From: Crambe crambe
Taxonomy: Eukaryota > Porifera > Demospongiae > Poecilosclerida > Crambeidae
Reading direction: 5' to 3'
Assembly: GCA_963924555.1 (NCBI GenBank)
Contig: OZ004590.1
Span: 5,200,001-5,264,000 of the forward strand
Length of the DNA: 64,000 bases
Part shown: in pieces, positions 33,445 through 45,596 of the stretch
How the letters are laid out: every line of letters begins with the position of its first letter
Numbering within the stretch: the stretch's first letter is position 1
Notes under the pieces: generated by a model
Seen by the model: only the letters and a program-made list of their open reading frames with translations
Told to the model about the DNA's origin: nothing
Database searches by the model: none
Made by a program: the position numbers and the translations under genes

Positions 33445-36400
33445 TTCTTTATCTACATAATAATGATTATTGAAGCATCATCATTATTATAACAGTTTGC
33501 TAGTATATTGGCTAGCTACATGGTTGTTTGTACATGAAATTTTTTGATTGGTTCAGTCAAGGGGCAACTACCGCTGAATATGGCCCTATAGCTGTGGTCA
33601 TGCAATCAGAGCATGAATATGAGGTGGCAAAGTAACTTACGAGTCAATGTAGAATGTTGTGTGGCAAAGTCCATTCCCTGCATGCACAATAAAATCATGA
33701 GCAAGTGAATTGCATAATTATAATTCCTGACCGTGTCTCTTAATTAAAACCCTCAATCAGCTATACATTTGGAACATTTCTCACATTAATGGTTTATATC
33801 TCCCTTACTGTTGACCTTTATCCTATAATTGAATGCTTATTAGCAGTACACTGTGATGCATGGGAAATAACATGCATCCCATGCAGTGAAACCTGAAGGA
33901 TTACCATCCTCCATTGATTATGTGCTGGGTTGCTGGGGCGGAGGAAAAGTGAAAGGGCCTGGTATAAATTGCATGTGCATGCGCTCCACCCTGGGACTCG
34001 CTATATTTTCGTGCATGTCTGTTACACAAAATCATAATAAATGTTACATCATCATTATTTTGAGCAATAAGAGACCTTTGACCATTTGAAGATTCTGTTA
34101 CATTTGCTCTTCCAGTGCTAGATTTAACTCATCTCACTCTTAAAATGCATCTGTGTAAGCTGTTTATGAAGGAAGTGATGTGTTTGTATGGCTACCAATG
34201 CAACTGGGGAGAGTCTTTGTTATCAGGTGTCTTACCTTTTGTTTGACCACAATCTTGGTTTGATTGATTCAGAGAGGAGTAGTTAAGCTTATAGTGTTTT
34301 ATTGTGTCTCCATTAATTTTTGCGGTGCATGGGTCAGCCATGCTGAATTTTTGCAGTGCACTGCCAGCTGATCTTAAGAATTAAAACTAAGTTATGTATG
34401 TAAAGAGAAGCATCCAGTGCTGAGCTTTCTTTGTAGCATGTTTCCAGAGAACTGCTGTCAGTGGAGTATTGCTAATGCAGCTACAGAGCAGACTTCTCTA
34501 GTTGAAGGCTCACTCTTGATCTAAACAGCTGGATGTTTTTTTTCTTTTCTAGCAAGTCTTTAGGCCACAAGTGCAAAGCAAAGTTATAGTCATAGCATAA
34601 ACAAACAAACAAACAAACCGGTTACTAACTTATTACATACCTGCTAAACACTAGCTACTACCTACATTGAACTCCCAGAAATGGAAATTATACTTACCAA
34701 GTAGAAATAAAACTAAATAAGTAAAAAAATGTGGTCTTACAAGCACTCTGGAACTTCATTCTTCCAATCTCAGTGCTTACTACACAAATGAGTACAAAAA
34801 ATTTCTTCCAAATAAAAGGGTAGGGATGGCCCAAAATCTAGCAGCCTCATATGGAAACAATCCCAACATTTACATACACTGCATGCCTATAGCTAGCTGA
34901 TGGCAGTTATAAATGTAGGAATTGTTTTCATATGAGGCTGCAGCAGCCCAGCTAGATTTTAGGCCATCCCCTTTAAATTTTTTCCACTCACTTGTTTCCA
35001 TCCTTTTTCTTTGTAGCTAGCTAAGATGTAGCTTATTATGTATGTTGAAAGTAAGTTTTAGGGTGGCAGTGGGGCCATCTCTATTTACTTTTTTTTCCTT
35101 TGTAGGTACATACTGATGATCAAAGTGTCATAAGATTATCAAACTTTATAGCAACAGCAATGGCAGGTAAAGTGAGGGCAGTTTAGCTATATACAGCTAC
35201 AGCCAAGTGCTGGCTGAGGTGAGCGCACTTGCTGAGCTGATGTTATATAGCTGTTAACTAACGTTTTGTTTTGTTGTCTTGAGCGAGGAGAGTAGATAAC
35301 TTCTTAGAGGAAGAACATCTGTATTGTGGTGCAGTAAGGAGTGACAGTGTCTAGCCTGCCAGATCTGATCTGCATCTTGCATCCAAACTAGCTAGCTAAA
35401 CTAGCACAGCAGCATGGTGTGACGTGCCCCCACCCCTTCAGCACACATGTGCTGGTCCAAAATGGCAGAGAAAGATTATCTAGCATTCCAAGTGCTATCA
35501 ATATCACTGAATTGTGAACTAATAGCAAAAGATCAGCTCTATGTGTTGCTCTAACGGATGGCCAAAACAGAATTTTGATGACTATAGCCAGTAAGTCGGG
35601 GCATTGACATCATTATTATAGCAAAAGTCAATTTTCGAAATCGCTCATTCTTCCCTCTTCTGGGTAGATGTAGTAATTCATAGTAGTCTTCTGAGAACCT
35701 GTAGAGTAAGGGTAGTAAAGAAAAGAAGAGTTTTTAGTTTATACAGTCTTACGACTTTTGACCTGCCATCCCTACTTAAAGAGTGCTCTAGCACAGCATT
35801 CTCTGATATACTGTCATAAAAGAGCCGGAAATTACATGCCATCTTCTCTACTGCAATGGGGTATCTATCTTACTTGGCTTTCTCCTGCAGTCTAATATTT
35901 CTCTGATAGTTGCCATCCATATCGCTTTATAAATATGGTAACCTCAAAATACAGCACTCCCTCTCCAACTCATCCATTCTGCTGCTACTTGACTAAAAGC
36001 ACGACACATGCGTATTTTTGAAAGAATTAATTAATTCTACACAATATTTCATCCCGAATAATTTTTAACATGAAAATTTACGGTAGCTTAGTTTATAAGC
36101 TGGAAAGCCTACCTTAGTTTGTGTTTTTCCACATGACTCTGCTGTTGGATTATCTGTGCACAATAAATATTCAAAAGCTTTCTAAGGCCTAGAATTATCT
36201 CGGCAATCATCTCGCATGCATAAATTGGGTAAGGGTTGCTGATATTATGCGTTAGTATGTGCTATCTAATTATGTAGCTGGGGGGGGGGGGGGGGGGGGA
36301 AATGGTGTTCTTTTCCGCTGGCCTTATATAGTGTTTGCTGAGCAATGGCTGAACGTAAAGGGTTATAAATATGCTATTTCATATTGAAGTCCACTTCATT

Positions 36401-36492
36401 GTGATTTACATTCTTCTATACTTGCATGTGTATACACACATACCCCTTACTAGTGAGCTATCTACTATTGATATTCACTCTATTGTACATTA
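33445..36492. other. Spacer between receptor and CARD gene, with a MITE and a G run
   Basis: No exon was recognised. A fold-back at 34811-34978 has arms of about 55 bp (GGATGGCCCAAAATCTAGCA and its imperfect complement ending near 34971) and is a likely MITE. (ACAA)n lies at 34600-34617. A run of 20 G lies at 36280-36299. Confidence 0.55.
34811..34978. mobile_element. Fold-back MITE, about 165 bp
   Basis: Left arm GGGATGGCCCAAAATCTAGC ... CATATGGAAACAATCCCAACAT, right arm the complement with small differences (ATGTAGGAATTGTTTTCATATG ... GGCCATCCCC). No coding capacity. Confidence 0.7.
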
Positions 36493-38378
36493 CTATTCCT
36501 CACCTGATTTGTCACTGGCATCTTTGTCACAAGGTTGAATTCTTCCAGATGGATCAGTAGAGGATTGTTTCGAGGAGACAGGGGAGGAGCCACTTGGAGG
36601 TGGGGTGGTGGGTGTGGTCAGTATAGATTTGGTTCCTTCATGAGAGAACTCTTTGCCATTGACAAGGATGCACTCAATACCATTTTCTTTACAGAATTCA
36701 CTTGTGTCGATGTCTTTAATGTTCTCACTCAGAGCTGATGCAATAAGAGTCGGGATTGTCCATGTGACTATGATGGAACCTGGTCTGATACTTCGTATTC
36801 TTACCACAAATGAAGGGAGAAAGAATTGTTGAGTAATGTTTTCCTTTAATGCTTCCAAGTCTCCAAGGGTACATTCATCCCAACGTTGATTCAACTTAAC
36901 GACAAATTCTCGTAAATCATGTTCTGGTAACTCTTTATCGATTTTGTTGCAGTATTGGGTAAATTCACACAAGCGAGTTTCAGTTCTAAATCTTTTAAGG
37001 TCTTTCACATATTCCTTCATGTTGGCTTTGAGGGTGTGGTCACAAAATTTGTGAACCAAATTCTCCAAGAGGGTGTAATTTAGGAAGTCCCAGTATTCAC
37101 TCAGTTTCATCCATATCTTTCTAATGGTTGTATCTTTTTCTACAAAGTCCATTAACTGTGTAAAAAATTCTTTGTGCTGTTCACGATACTTTATGCGCAG
37201 AGAAACAAGCCTTGCTACAAATCTATCCACATCTAGATTTTTCATTTTAATTTGATCGAAAGTTGTGTCTGCTATTTCAATAAATTTTTCTTCTAAGTTT
37301 AGGATTTTTTGTTCAATGATCATATTGCAAGAACCTGCAATCATGCCAAAAAAATTAATGTGCCTATATGGTCTCAAGATAACATTGGTAAAGGGTTCTC
37401 AAGATTGTTGGTGCACAGTCTTGAATATAAAGTTAATGCTCACCTGTGTTATCTCCAGCATCTGTGCATATTCTTTCAGAGGGATCAGTGGAAGATTGTG
37501 TTGAGGGAACTGGGGAAGAGCTTCTGGGAGGTGGGTTGGTGGGTACTGCTCTTTCAGTGGACTCATTTGGAGATCTCATCAGCACAGTAGGTACTGGAGG
37601 AGGAACCAGCACAGTAACTATGGAATAATTATCATAGTGATTATCCTATCACCACCCACTTGTCATGAGATGTGGTAAAGGGTTCCCAAAATTACATCCA
37701 TAATTATAGAGCTCACCTGAGTTGTCATTGGCACCATCAGTGGAGGACTGTGTTGTGGAAGCTGAAAACAAGCCATTGCTAAGAGGTTGGTTGGCCATTC
37801 TAGAGGTTGTTCCTTCGGAGGGAGATTTTGGTGAAGGAGAAGCATTGGGTACGGCAGGAGGAGGGGAGGGTGTGACCAACATAGAGGTGGCTCCCTCGGA
37901 AGACTCATCAGGAGATCTCATTTGCAAAAGGGTAGTGACTATGGGAAAACAGTAATTTATATAAAATAAAAATGCCTCAATTAACTTCAAGCTTAATCAG
38001 AAAGCTATCCCCATGGTATACCCAGTCTTCCCTCATACCTGGTTGAAGAGGGCTGCCTACAGCTGTGGTCTGATGATACTGTTGATCGAGAATTTCAATG
38101 ATGTCTCCATATCTTATGATGTTCTGACGCAAATGATCGACCACTTTGTGGTAATTGCGAGGGTTGAGCTCAACTCGATTCCTTATAGCAGTCACTAGCA
38201 TGCTAACTTTATCAGCATCTGTCAAACTTGATTTAGGGTTGATAACTTCATCGTAACGTTCTTGTGTGATGAATCCTTGCTGGAGGAGAAACTGTGCTAT
38301 ATCTCTGTCAGACTCCAGAGCAATCTCCAACTTTCTCCTGCACTTGACAATTGTGGAATACTCCTTGGACTCTGCCAT
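36493..38378 (-). CDS. CARD protein with repeated Ser/Pro/Thr modules and a helical domain
   Basis: Exons 38039-38378, 37717-37938, 37444-37617 and 36493-37334 join in phase (525 residues). Residues about 10-95 form a CARD-like six-helix domain (CRRKLEIALESDRDIAQFLL ... YHKVVDHLRQN). Exons 2 and 3 are paralogous low-complexity modules: both open with a V-T-x-L segment, contain MRSP(D/N)ES and end QSSTD...D(N)xG. The end of exon 4 repeats the same module again (PPPSGSSPVSSKQSSTDPSG). Exon 4 otherwise encodes an alpha-helical domain (IWMKLSEYWDFLNYTLLENL, LREFVVKLNQRWDECTLGDL, FFLPSFVVRI, PGSIIVTWTIP) that I have seen linked to Death-fold proteins of sponges and cnidarians but cannot name. The final TCAGGTGAGG resembles the donors of exons 2-3, so further exons are possible; otherwise the frame ends GEE-stop. 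Likely an adaptor or effector in Death-fold signalling. Confidence 0.82.
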
Positions 38379-39449
38379 TTTTATACAATCCCACTGTACG
38401 AATATGTGATGATTGATTTGTCATATTATCTAATCTAATGTCAACTTACAAGTCAAGATGTGAATTGAGAGACAGGGGCAGTGAAGTGGATCGGGTGGGT
38501 GGGGTTCCCACAAATGCAAGTTTACTAGGTAGCTTCGTAAACTCAGTAGACTAAACCAAGAAAATCGAGAGATTAATTGCACACTACTTAAGATACTGCT
38601 ATAAAATATAGATCACTGGTATCTTATATAGAATGCTGACAATGTTTACTGAGGTCAAAAGTATAAAGTGCATGAATATACCCCTGTGCATGTGCTTAAT
38701 GAAACGATTGAGATTCCGTATCGCTATACTCCAGAGTTTTTTTTTTGCTTTGTTTTTTCAAGAGTCGACCACATACCAAGTAGAAAAAAACAGCAATAAG
38801 TTTATTTAATGTATGCATTACAGATGTGTCAAGCTAATTATTTTGCTAGTAAGTAAACAGGTGAAAGGTCAGGAAGCACAACTCTACTCTTTCCTTTCAC
38901 TAGTGTCCCAAGTCACAGATTATTGAAGCTGGAAGGCCATAACCGATAGGAAACAATACAAGCAGCTGATTATGACCTAGCTGCTTTTTGTTAGCTATTA
39001 ATATGGATGCTAGTTAAAGCTGACTAGATACTCACCTGAACCACATATGCCTGTACACACTGCTTAGCAGAGTCTCATCTCTGTCTGCAATCAAGGCAGG
39101 ATCGAAAGCTAAAGAACTCTGCTTGCACGTATTCTTTAATAGATGGAGATGGAGACAGTGGTACAATGGCCCTCAAGGTAAAGGGTCGAGCTGACTAGAT
39201 ACTCACCTGAACTACATAATGCCTGCTAATACACACAGCTTAGCAGAGTCTCATCTCTGTCTGTTCTTAAAGATAGTCAACATGGAGACAGTAGTACAAT
39301 TTCTGACCTGATGCGCAGTCCAAAACGAAGTAGAATTAGGCGCTCTAAGTTAATAGCATGGAGAATGACAAAGTTGCTTAGAGATCCGTGACGGCAGTAA
39401 AACGCTGAGATACTCAGGGAAGAAACGCGCTTTGATTAGATTATTTAGA
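38379..39449. other. Spacer with an ~80-bp direct repeat
   Basis: The sequence from GCTGACTAGATACTCACCTG to TCATCTCTGTCTG occurs at 39018-39093 and again at 39189-39263 with small differences. No gene was recognised. Confidence 0.6.
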
Positions 39450-39703
39450 TTACATTACGCTGTATCGATCAGAGCGAGAGTGCATGCGGCATAGCACTCT
39501 CATCATATGTACAAGGGTTAGTACGGAAGGGGAGTCGGTGGCTTCTCTCATTACAAACTGGACTCTCTGTATCTCTTCTATTCTTGCTACAGGCTCAGCT
39601 AAACTTCTTACATCTGGGTATGTCCGCTCAAACTCCTCCAGAACAGCGTCAACAATCGGTACCAGCCGCCGTCTAAATCTATCATCATCTTCTTCTTTGA
39701 CAG
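39450..39703 (-). CDS. Possible orphan exon, function unknown
   Basis: After the acceptor GTTACAG the minus strand is open for about 83 codons to TAA at 39450-39452. It reads AVKEEDDDRFRRRLVPIVDA ... LEEFERTYPDVRSLAEPVAR, a charged helical sequence that looks like real coding material. No matching upstream exon could be fixed; the arginine-rich sequence at 39990-40300 on the same strand might belong with it. Both may be parts of a mobile element. Confidence 0.35.
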
Positions 39704-39859
39704 CTGTAACTCCATGATCCTTTCACATACGACAATCAAATACGACAATCAAATTCATATCAACTTGTGCAGTTATAATCACACAATGTGCTTTTACCAT
39801 CGTTATTCACACAGTTTTCCTCCAAAAATAATCAGTCATATCAACATTACAAACGATAC

Positions 39860-40155
39860 TACTAGAGATGCTCGTATAGCATTAGTTGGGCGAGCAAGCA
39901 GCCAGTGGTCATTTCAATGTGCTCCTCCCTCACTTATGATTATATAGCCCCAACAGTGACTTTCGATATCTAGCTATTCAGGTTGTTAGCTAACTGACTT
40001 GGTGCATTCCCAGTTAGCATTAGAGTGTCTTCCAGGCTACCACTCCTGTTCAGACTCAGTAGCTAGTCTCTCAAATAATGAGCCCTCATATGCTCTAATC
40101 TGGCAGCTCTGTGTTCTGCTGACTCTGCTCTCCTTCTGGCTCTCATTTGCTCTGC
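39860..40155. repeat. Partner arm of the inverted repeat at 1-278
   Basis: Reverse complement of 1-278. On the minus strand the adjoining DNA up to about 40350 encodes repeated R-A-R-R-R-x-E-S-A-E-type heptad-like sequence interrupted by stops, typical of degraded mobile-element ORFs. Confidence 0.75.
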
Positions 40156-40517
40156 TCTTGCAGCAATATCTTCTGCTGACTCTGTACATTCCCTCCTCCT
40201 GGCTCTAGCTATCTGTCGCATTTCTTTGCTAGTCTTGTTTTTCTCTGTTCCTTTGACTCTGTTCTCCTTCTAGCTCTGTCTCTTTCATTTCTTTCATGAG
40301 GTCTCGCTCTTCTTTGCTGGTCAGTTTCTAGAGGGTGTTCTGGGGCCCTCCTTCACTTATTTTCTGGTTCTCTGGGTTCCATAATACTCGCTACAATAGT
40401 GCTTCAACTTCAAGCTTAACGAAAACGATTGCTTATTATGACGTTGCTTAGTAGCTATTTCGTGCGCATGCGTAAGCGCATGCGCATTTTGAGTGACGTA
40501 CGTGTAACATATAAATA

Positions 40518-40682
40518 CAGGGGTTTTCAGGTTGGTTGACACAAAATTTGCCGACTGTGCAGAATTAAATTCGTGCTCGCAAAATTTAAGATCATTGCAT
40601 TTATATGACAGTATATTGTGCTCGCTTGAATTTATCTTGCACATGTGCAAATTCTACTGGTCAACCAACCTGAAAACCCCTG
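40518..40682. mobile_element. 165-bp MITE with TA target duplication
   Basis: Perfect terminal inverted repeats of about 23 bp begin CAGGGGTTTTCAGGTTGGTT and are flanked by TA on both sides (40516-40517, 40683-40684), as for Tc1/mariner-type elements. No coding capacity. Confidence 0.85.
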
Positions 40683-41184
40683 TATCGCAATTTTCCATTT
40701 TGACCAATTAGTGTGGGGCTTCGCTCGCTTCGCTCGCTCGCCAATTATACTAGAAGACTGTCAGAAATTAATGACGTCATTTGTCACGTGCGATCGTCTG
40801 TCACGATCACACATGCGCATGCATGTATGCGCATGCCAACCAGCCTCTCATATAAAAAGTAAACAAATAAGTGAAAGGCCATGTAGTGTTAGTCTGTACT
40901 TTTACCTATAGCAATTTCTGTGAACAAACATCAAAATTATCACTGCCTAAACCAAGCAGAGCTTTTACACTGACATGAACAATTAAAGCAGCTTGGTGGG
41001 AGGCCAAGACCACTTTATATCAGATATGTTATTCCTGTAATGTCGCTGGGCAGCATATAATGGTATCTCAAGTGATATTAGACTTTACTCAAGGGTCACA
41101 AATCAAGGAATGAACATATGATACAAGATTACGTCAAAAGTGATCCTCAGTGTCACCAAGAGGTTTAATCATACTCAAAAGACG

Positions 41185-41506
41185 ATAATACGCAAGCATG
41201 TCGATGTGCAGTGGGACAAGTATTTACATGGGATGCTGTTTGCTTATCGAAACACCCCACGAGGCAACAGGCGAGAAGCCATCTTACCTTCTTTATGGTA
41301 GAGATTGTCGCTATCCTATTGAAGCTACATTTCTTCCTGCTAATGAGGTAGAAGGGGCTAACCTGACAGGCTACCAACAGGAACTCACTGAGATACTGAT
41401 GCAAGCAAGAGATCATGCTACTCAGTCAATCCAGAAAGCCCAGAAGCATTACAAAAAGCACTATGATAAAGGTGAACAAAATGTTCTCTATGGAGTTCAA
41501 GATTAA
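41185..41506 (+). pseudogene. Ty3/gypsy integrase-end fragment
   Basis: Two overlapping frames, shifted by one base near 41255, encode part of the C-terminal half of a Ty3/gypsy pol polyprotein (motifs WDKYL, FAYRNTP, then GEKPSYLLYGRDCRYP). It is a short decayed piece with no LTRs recognised on either side. Confidence 0.8.
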
Positions 41507-41939
41507 AGATCTAGTGCTAATCCGGAAAGTTTCGGAAGTTATCTCATGGTCATTAATATTTCCCCCCAATAGATATATAGCTAAATGATATTGATTTGAT
41601 TATTTATTTAAGGGAGTTCTTACCCACAACTTTGGTGGTTTTCGAAAATATTTCGTCGAACGTCTAGGCTTCATACTGCCTTCATACATGCCCCTAAAAC
41701 CTTTTTTTACCACCAAAATGCAGCTTTTTTAAAGAGCTTTCCAATGGTCTATTTAAAAAAAAACCCTAAGTCCAACCATGACCGAGATAGCAGGAAAATT
41801 GTACAACTGATATCTCAAAATATATACATTTATAACCCTTCATACTTATTATGTGTTTAATACATGCCAAACACTACACGAAATCAGCCCTACATATACG
41901 TCGGGTAGCTTCAGATTATAGTGTAGTAATGTACGTATA
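41507..41939. other. Non-coding spacer between gypsy fragment and transposon array
   Basis: AT-rich, no exon recognised. The last 55 bp (from about 41884) is the flanking spacer motif that recurs between the transposon copies downstream. Confidence 0.5.
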
Positions 41940-43724
41940 TGTAGGGATTGTTGGCTGGATATACAGAACAAAGATTGATCCCATTTTCCATCCTGCTTGT
42001 TTCCTTACTTTTTGGTCATCCCTACATTTTTTTTCATTCAGGAAATGATTTTTCCCTTACTTGTTCCTGGTCTTTTTTCCTCTCTTTTATGATTTTAGCT
42101 ATGTATAGAGTTCATTCTTCTATGTGTATGCAGGGACAGATTGAAAGAAGAATAGTTCTCCAATAGCACACCAGCCCACGAGTCAAGGTGTTGTGTCATT
42201 GTTGAGCTATACTTGGAGGTCGAAGATGCTGAAATAGAGTCTACCGGTAGATGGATTGGTGAATCTAAATCCCCGAGTTGATGTAGTAGTCTATCATCAT
42301 TATCTAGAGCTAGCTAGCTAGAATAATTGGATATCAAATTCATGCGCATGTGTATTATAGAAAAGATGGCTTCCTAATTGAATTAGTCGAGTACTGTGCT
42401 CCGTAGTGTCTCCTTTGTCATCGACTCTTTCGAGGATCAACGAGTAGAAAAGATTGTAGTTGGTAGAATTTGGAGTGGATTTATCCAGAAATCATAGCTG
42501 TAGCTTGAGTGGTTCGAGAGATTTGGTTGTCTAAGAAGAATAATAAGAATAATATATTTAAATAATAATAATAAGGGAAAAATCATTTCCTGAAATTAAA
42601 GGGTAACTGACATGAAAAAATTATTTCTCAGTTTATTACATTTTTGGGTTGTTTTGTATGCCTACATTACTGGGAAGAAATATGACAAGCATTGGTTGAA
42701 GTTTCACTGAGAAAATAGCAGTAGAAGTTGGCCATTTCATTTACATCCTGTTTGGGGCGGGGCTTACTTGTGATGTCATAGAGGGAACTCATTGTACAAT
42801 CTCTATTGAAAATAATACAAATGCTGGAGTCTGTATTTCACACATGGTTCAGTGTATTCCCTCCAAACTTTGCACAAGTTAATCTTAGAGTATGCTAAAA
42901 GTTATACCAAAATTTGAAGTTCATGACTATTACCAAAGGTGAGATATCCAAGAATCAAGAAACAAGCTCTCAGAGCTGATGACCAGCTTATCATGCTGTA
43001 GGTAGGGGGCTAGAATTCTCAGATAGACTTACTGGAGCATGTGTGAGCTATACAGCACAAGGCATCATACCTACTGGTTGTCAAACTAAGCATACAAGCT
43101 GACTAGCCAGCTAGCCTAGCCATTAGGCATCATCTTTGTGCTGTATAGCTCACACATATCTAAGACAGCTCACACATACTCCAGTAAGTCTATCTAAGAC
43201 TTTTAGGCCCCTACCTACAGCATACTTAGATTGGCCTCAGCTCAGAAAGCCTGTTTTTACATCTTGTATGTAGTGAAGGATAGCTCACCTTTGATCAGAG
43301 GCATGGACTTTAAATTTTGTTACAGCCTTTAACATACCCTAGCATTTGTTAGTGCAAACTTTGGAATGGAAGTATCAAACCTTATGTGAAACACAGACTC
43401 CAACATTTGTATTATTTTCAATATACAATGAGTTCCCTCTATGACATCACAAGTAAGCCCCGCCCCAAACAGGATATAAATGAAATGGCCAACTTCTACT
43501 GCTATTTTCTCAGTGAGACTTCCACCAATGCTTCTCATATTTCTTCCCAGTAATGTAGGCATACAAAACAACCCAAAAATGTAATAAACTGAGAAATAAT
43601 TTTTTCATGTCAGTTACCCTTTAAAAAAGATGTAGGGATGACCACTGCTCAAAAAAGTAAGGAAACAAGAAGGATGGAAATGGGATCAATCTTTGTTCTG
43701 TATATCCAGCCAACAATCCCTACA
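41940..43724. mobile_element. TIR transposon copy I (interrupted by a fold-back)
   Basis: Starts TGTAGGGATTGTTGGCTGG and ends CCAGCCAACAATCCCTACA. The terminal inverted repeats are about 130-190 bp and run inward through GGATATACAGAACAAAGATT and on to the AAATCATTTCCTGAAAT part. About 1.0 kb of its length is the nested element at 42597-43623. No transposase frame is visible. Confidence 0.85.
42597..43623. mobile_element. Nested long-arm fold-back element
   Basis: The ends are TAAAGGGTAACTGACATG and CATGTCAGTTACCCTTTA. Arms of about 400 bp are inverted copies of each other, including the GGGGCGGGGCTTACTTGTGA segment at about 42755 and its complement at about 43455. It lies exactly within the right TIR region of transposon copy I. 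Confidence 0.85.
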
Positions 43725-43759
43725 TATACGTACATTACTGCACTATAACCCGACATATA

Positions 43760-44061
43760 TGTAGGGATTGTTGGCTGGATATACAGAACAAAGATTGATC
43801 CCATTTCCATCCTTCTTGTTTCCTTACTTTTTTGAGCAGTGGTCATCCCTACATCTTTTTTCATTTCAGGAAATGATTTTTCCCTTACTTGTTCCTGGTC
43901 TTTTTTCCTCTCTTTTAGCTATGTATAGAGTTCATTCTTCTATGTGTATGCAGAGACAGATGAAAGAAGAATAGTGCTCCAGCATACCAGCCCAATCATT
44001 ATCAACGAGTCAAGGTGTTGTGTTATTGTTGAGCTATAATATCCAGCCAACAATCCCTACA
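43760..44061. mobile_element. TIR transposon copy II (internally deleted)
   Basis: Same termini as copy I, but only about 300 bp: the right arm is reduced to the last 25 bp or so. Confidence 0.8.
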
Positions 44062-44106
44062 TATACGTCGGGTAGCTTCAGATTATAGTGTAGTAATATA
44101 CGTACA

Positions 44107-44888
44107 TGTAGGGATTGTTGGCTGGATATACAGAACAAAGATTCCATCCTTCTTGTTTCCTTACTTTTTTGTGCAGTGGTCATCCCTACATCTTTTTTCA
44201 TTTCACGAAATGCTTTTTCCCTTACTTGTTCCTGGTCTTTTTTTCCTCTCTTTTATGGTTTTAGCTATGTATAGAGTTCATTCTTCTATGTGTATGCAGG
44301 GACAGATGAAAGAAGAATAGTTCTCCAATAGCATACCAGCCCAATCACTATCAACGAGTCAAGGTGGAGGTAGAAGATGCTGAAATAGAGTCTACCTTGT
44401 TGAATCTAAATCCCCGAGTCGATACAGTAGTCTATCATCATCATCACTATTCTAGCTACATATACCTATACCTAGCTAGCTAGCTAGAGGCAGCTGAATA
44501 ATATTATAATTTCGAATAATTGGATATCAAATACATGCGTATTATAATTATAGAAAAGATGGCTTCCTAATTGAATTAGTCGAGTGCTGTGCTCCTTAGT
44601 GTCTCCTTTTTCATCGACTCTTTCGAGGATCAACGAGTAGAAAAGATCGTAGTTCGTAGAATTTGGAGTGGATTTGTCCAGAAATCATAGCTGTAGCTTG
44701 AGTGGTTCGAGAGATATGGTTGTCTAAGAAGAATAATAAGAAGAAGAATAATAATAAGTAAGGGAAAAAGCATTTCGTGAAATGAAAAAAAGATGTAGGG
44801 ATGACCACTGCTCAAAAAAAGTAAGGAAACAAGAAGGATGGAAATGGGATCAATCTTTGTTCTGTATATCCAGCCAACAATCCCTACA
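44107..44888. mobile_element. TIR transposon copy III (complete, 782 bp)
   Basis: Uninterrupted copy with both TIRs. Internal sequence includes a TCGACTCTTTCGAGGATCAA segment and (AAT/AAG)n near 44730. Probably the best reference for the family. Confidence 0.85.
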
Positions 44889-44933
44889 TATACACACATT
44901 ACTACACTATAATCTGAAGTTACCTGACGTATA

Positions 44934-45596
44934 TGTAGGGATTGTTGGCTGGATATACAGAACAAAGATTGATCCCATTTCCATCCTTCTTGTTTCCTTA
45001 CTTTTTTTGAGCAGTGGTCATCCCTACATCTTTTTTTCATTTCACGAAATGCTTTTTCCCTTACTTGTTCCTGGTCTTTTTTCCTCTCTTTTATGGTTTT
45101 AGCTATGATTAGAGTTCATTCTTCTATGTGTATGCAGGGACAGATGAAGGAAGTTCTCCAATAGCATACCAGCCCAATCATTTATCGAGTCAAGGTGTTG
45201 TGTTGTTGAGCCATACTTGGAGGTCGAAGATGCTGAAATAGAGTCTACCGTGGTGAATCTAAATCCCCGAATCGATACAGTAGTCTATCATCAGCTAGAG
45301 CTAGCTAGCTAGCTAGAGACAGCTGAGTAATATTATGATTTCGAATAATTGGATATTCAAATACATGCGCATGCGTATTATAGAAAAGATGGCTTCCTAA
45401 TTGAATTAGTCGAGTGCTGTGCTCCATAGTGTCTCCTTTTTCATCGACTCTTTCGAGGATCAACGAGTAGAAAAGATCGTAGTTCGTAGAATTTGGAGTG
45501 GATTTGTCCAGAAATCATAGCTGTAGCTTGAGTGGTTCGAGAGATATGGTTGTCTAAGAAGAATAATAATAAGAAGAAGAATAATAATAATAATAA
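44934..45596. mobile_element. TIR transposon copy IV (right end missing)
   Basis: Same left TIR and interior as copy III; instead of a right TIR it runs into (AAT)n and the tandem duplication at 45597. Confidence 0.8.
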
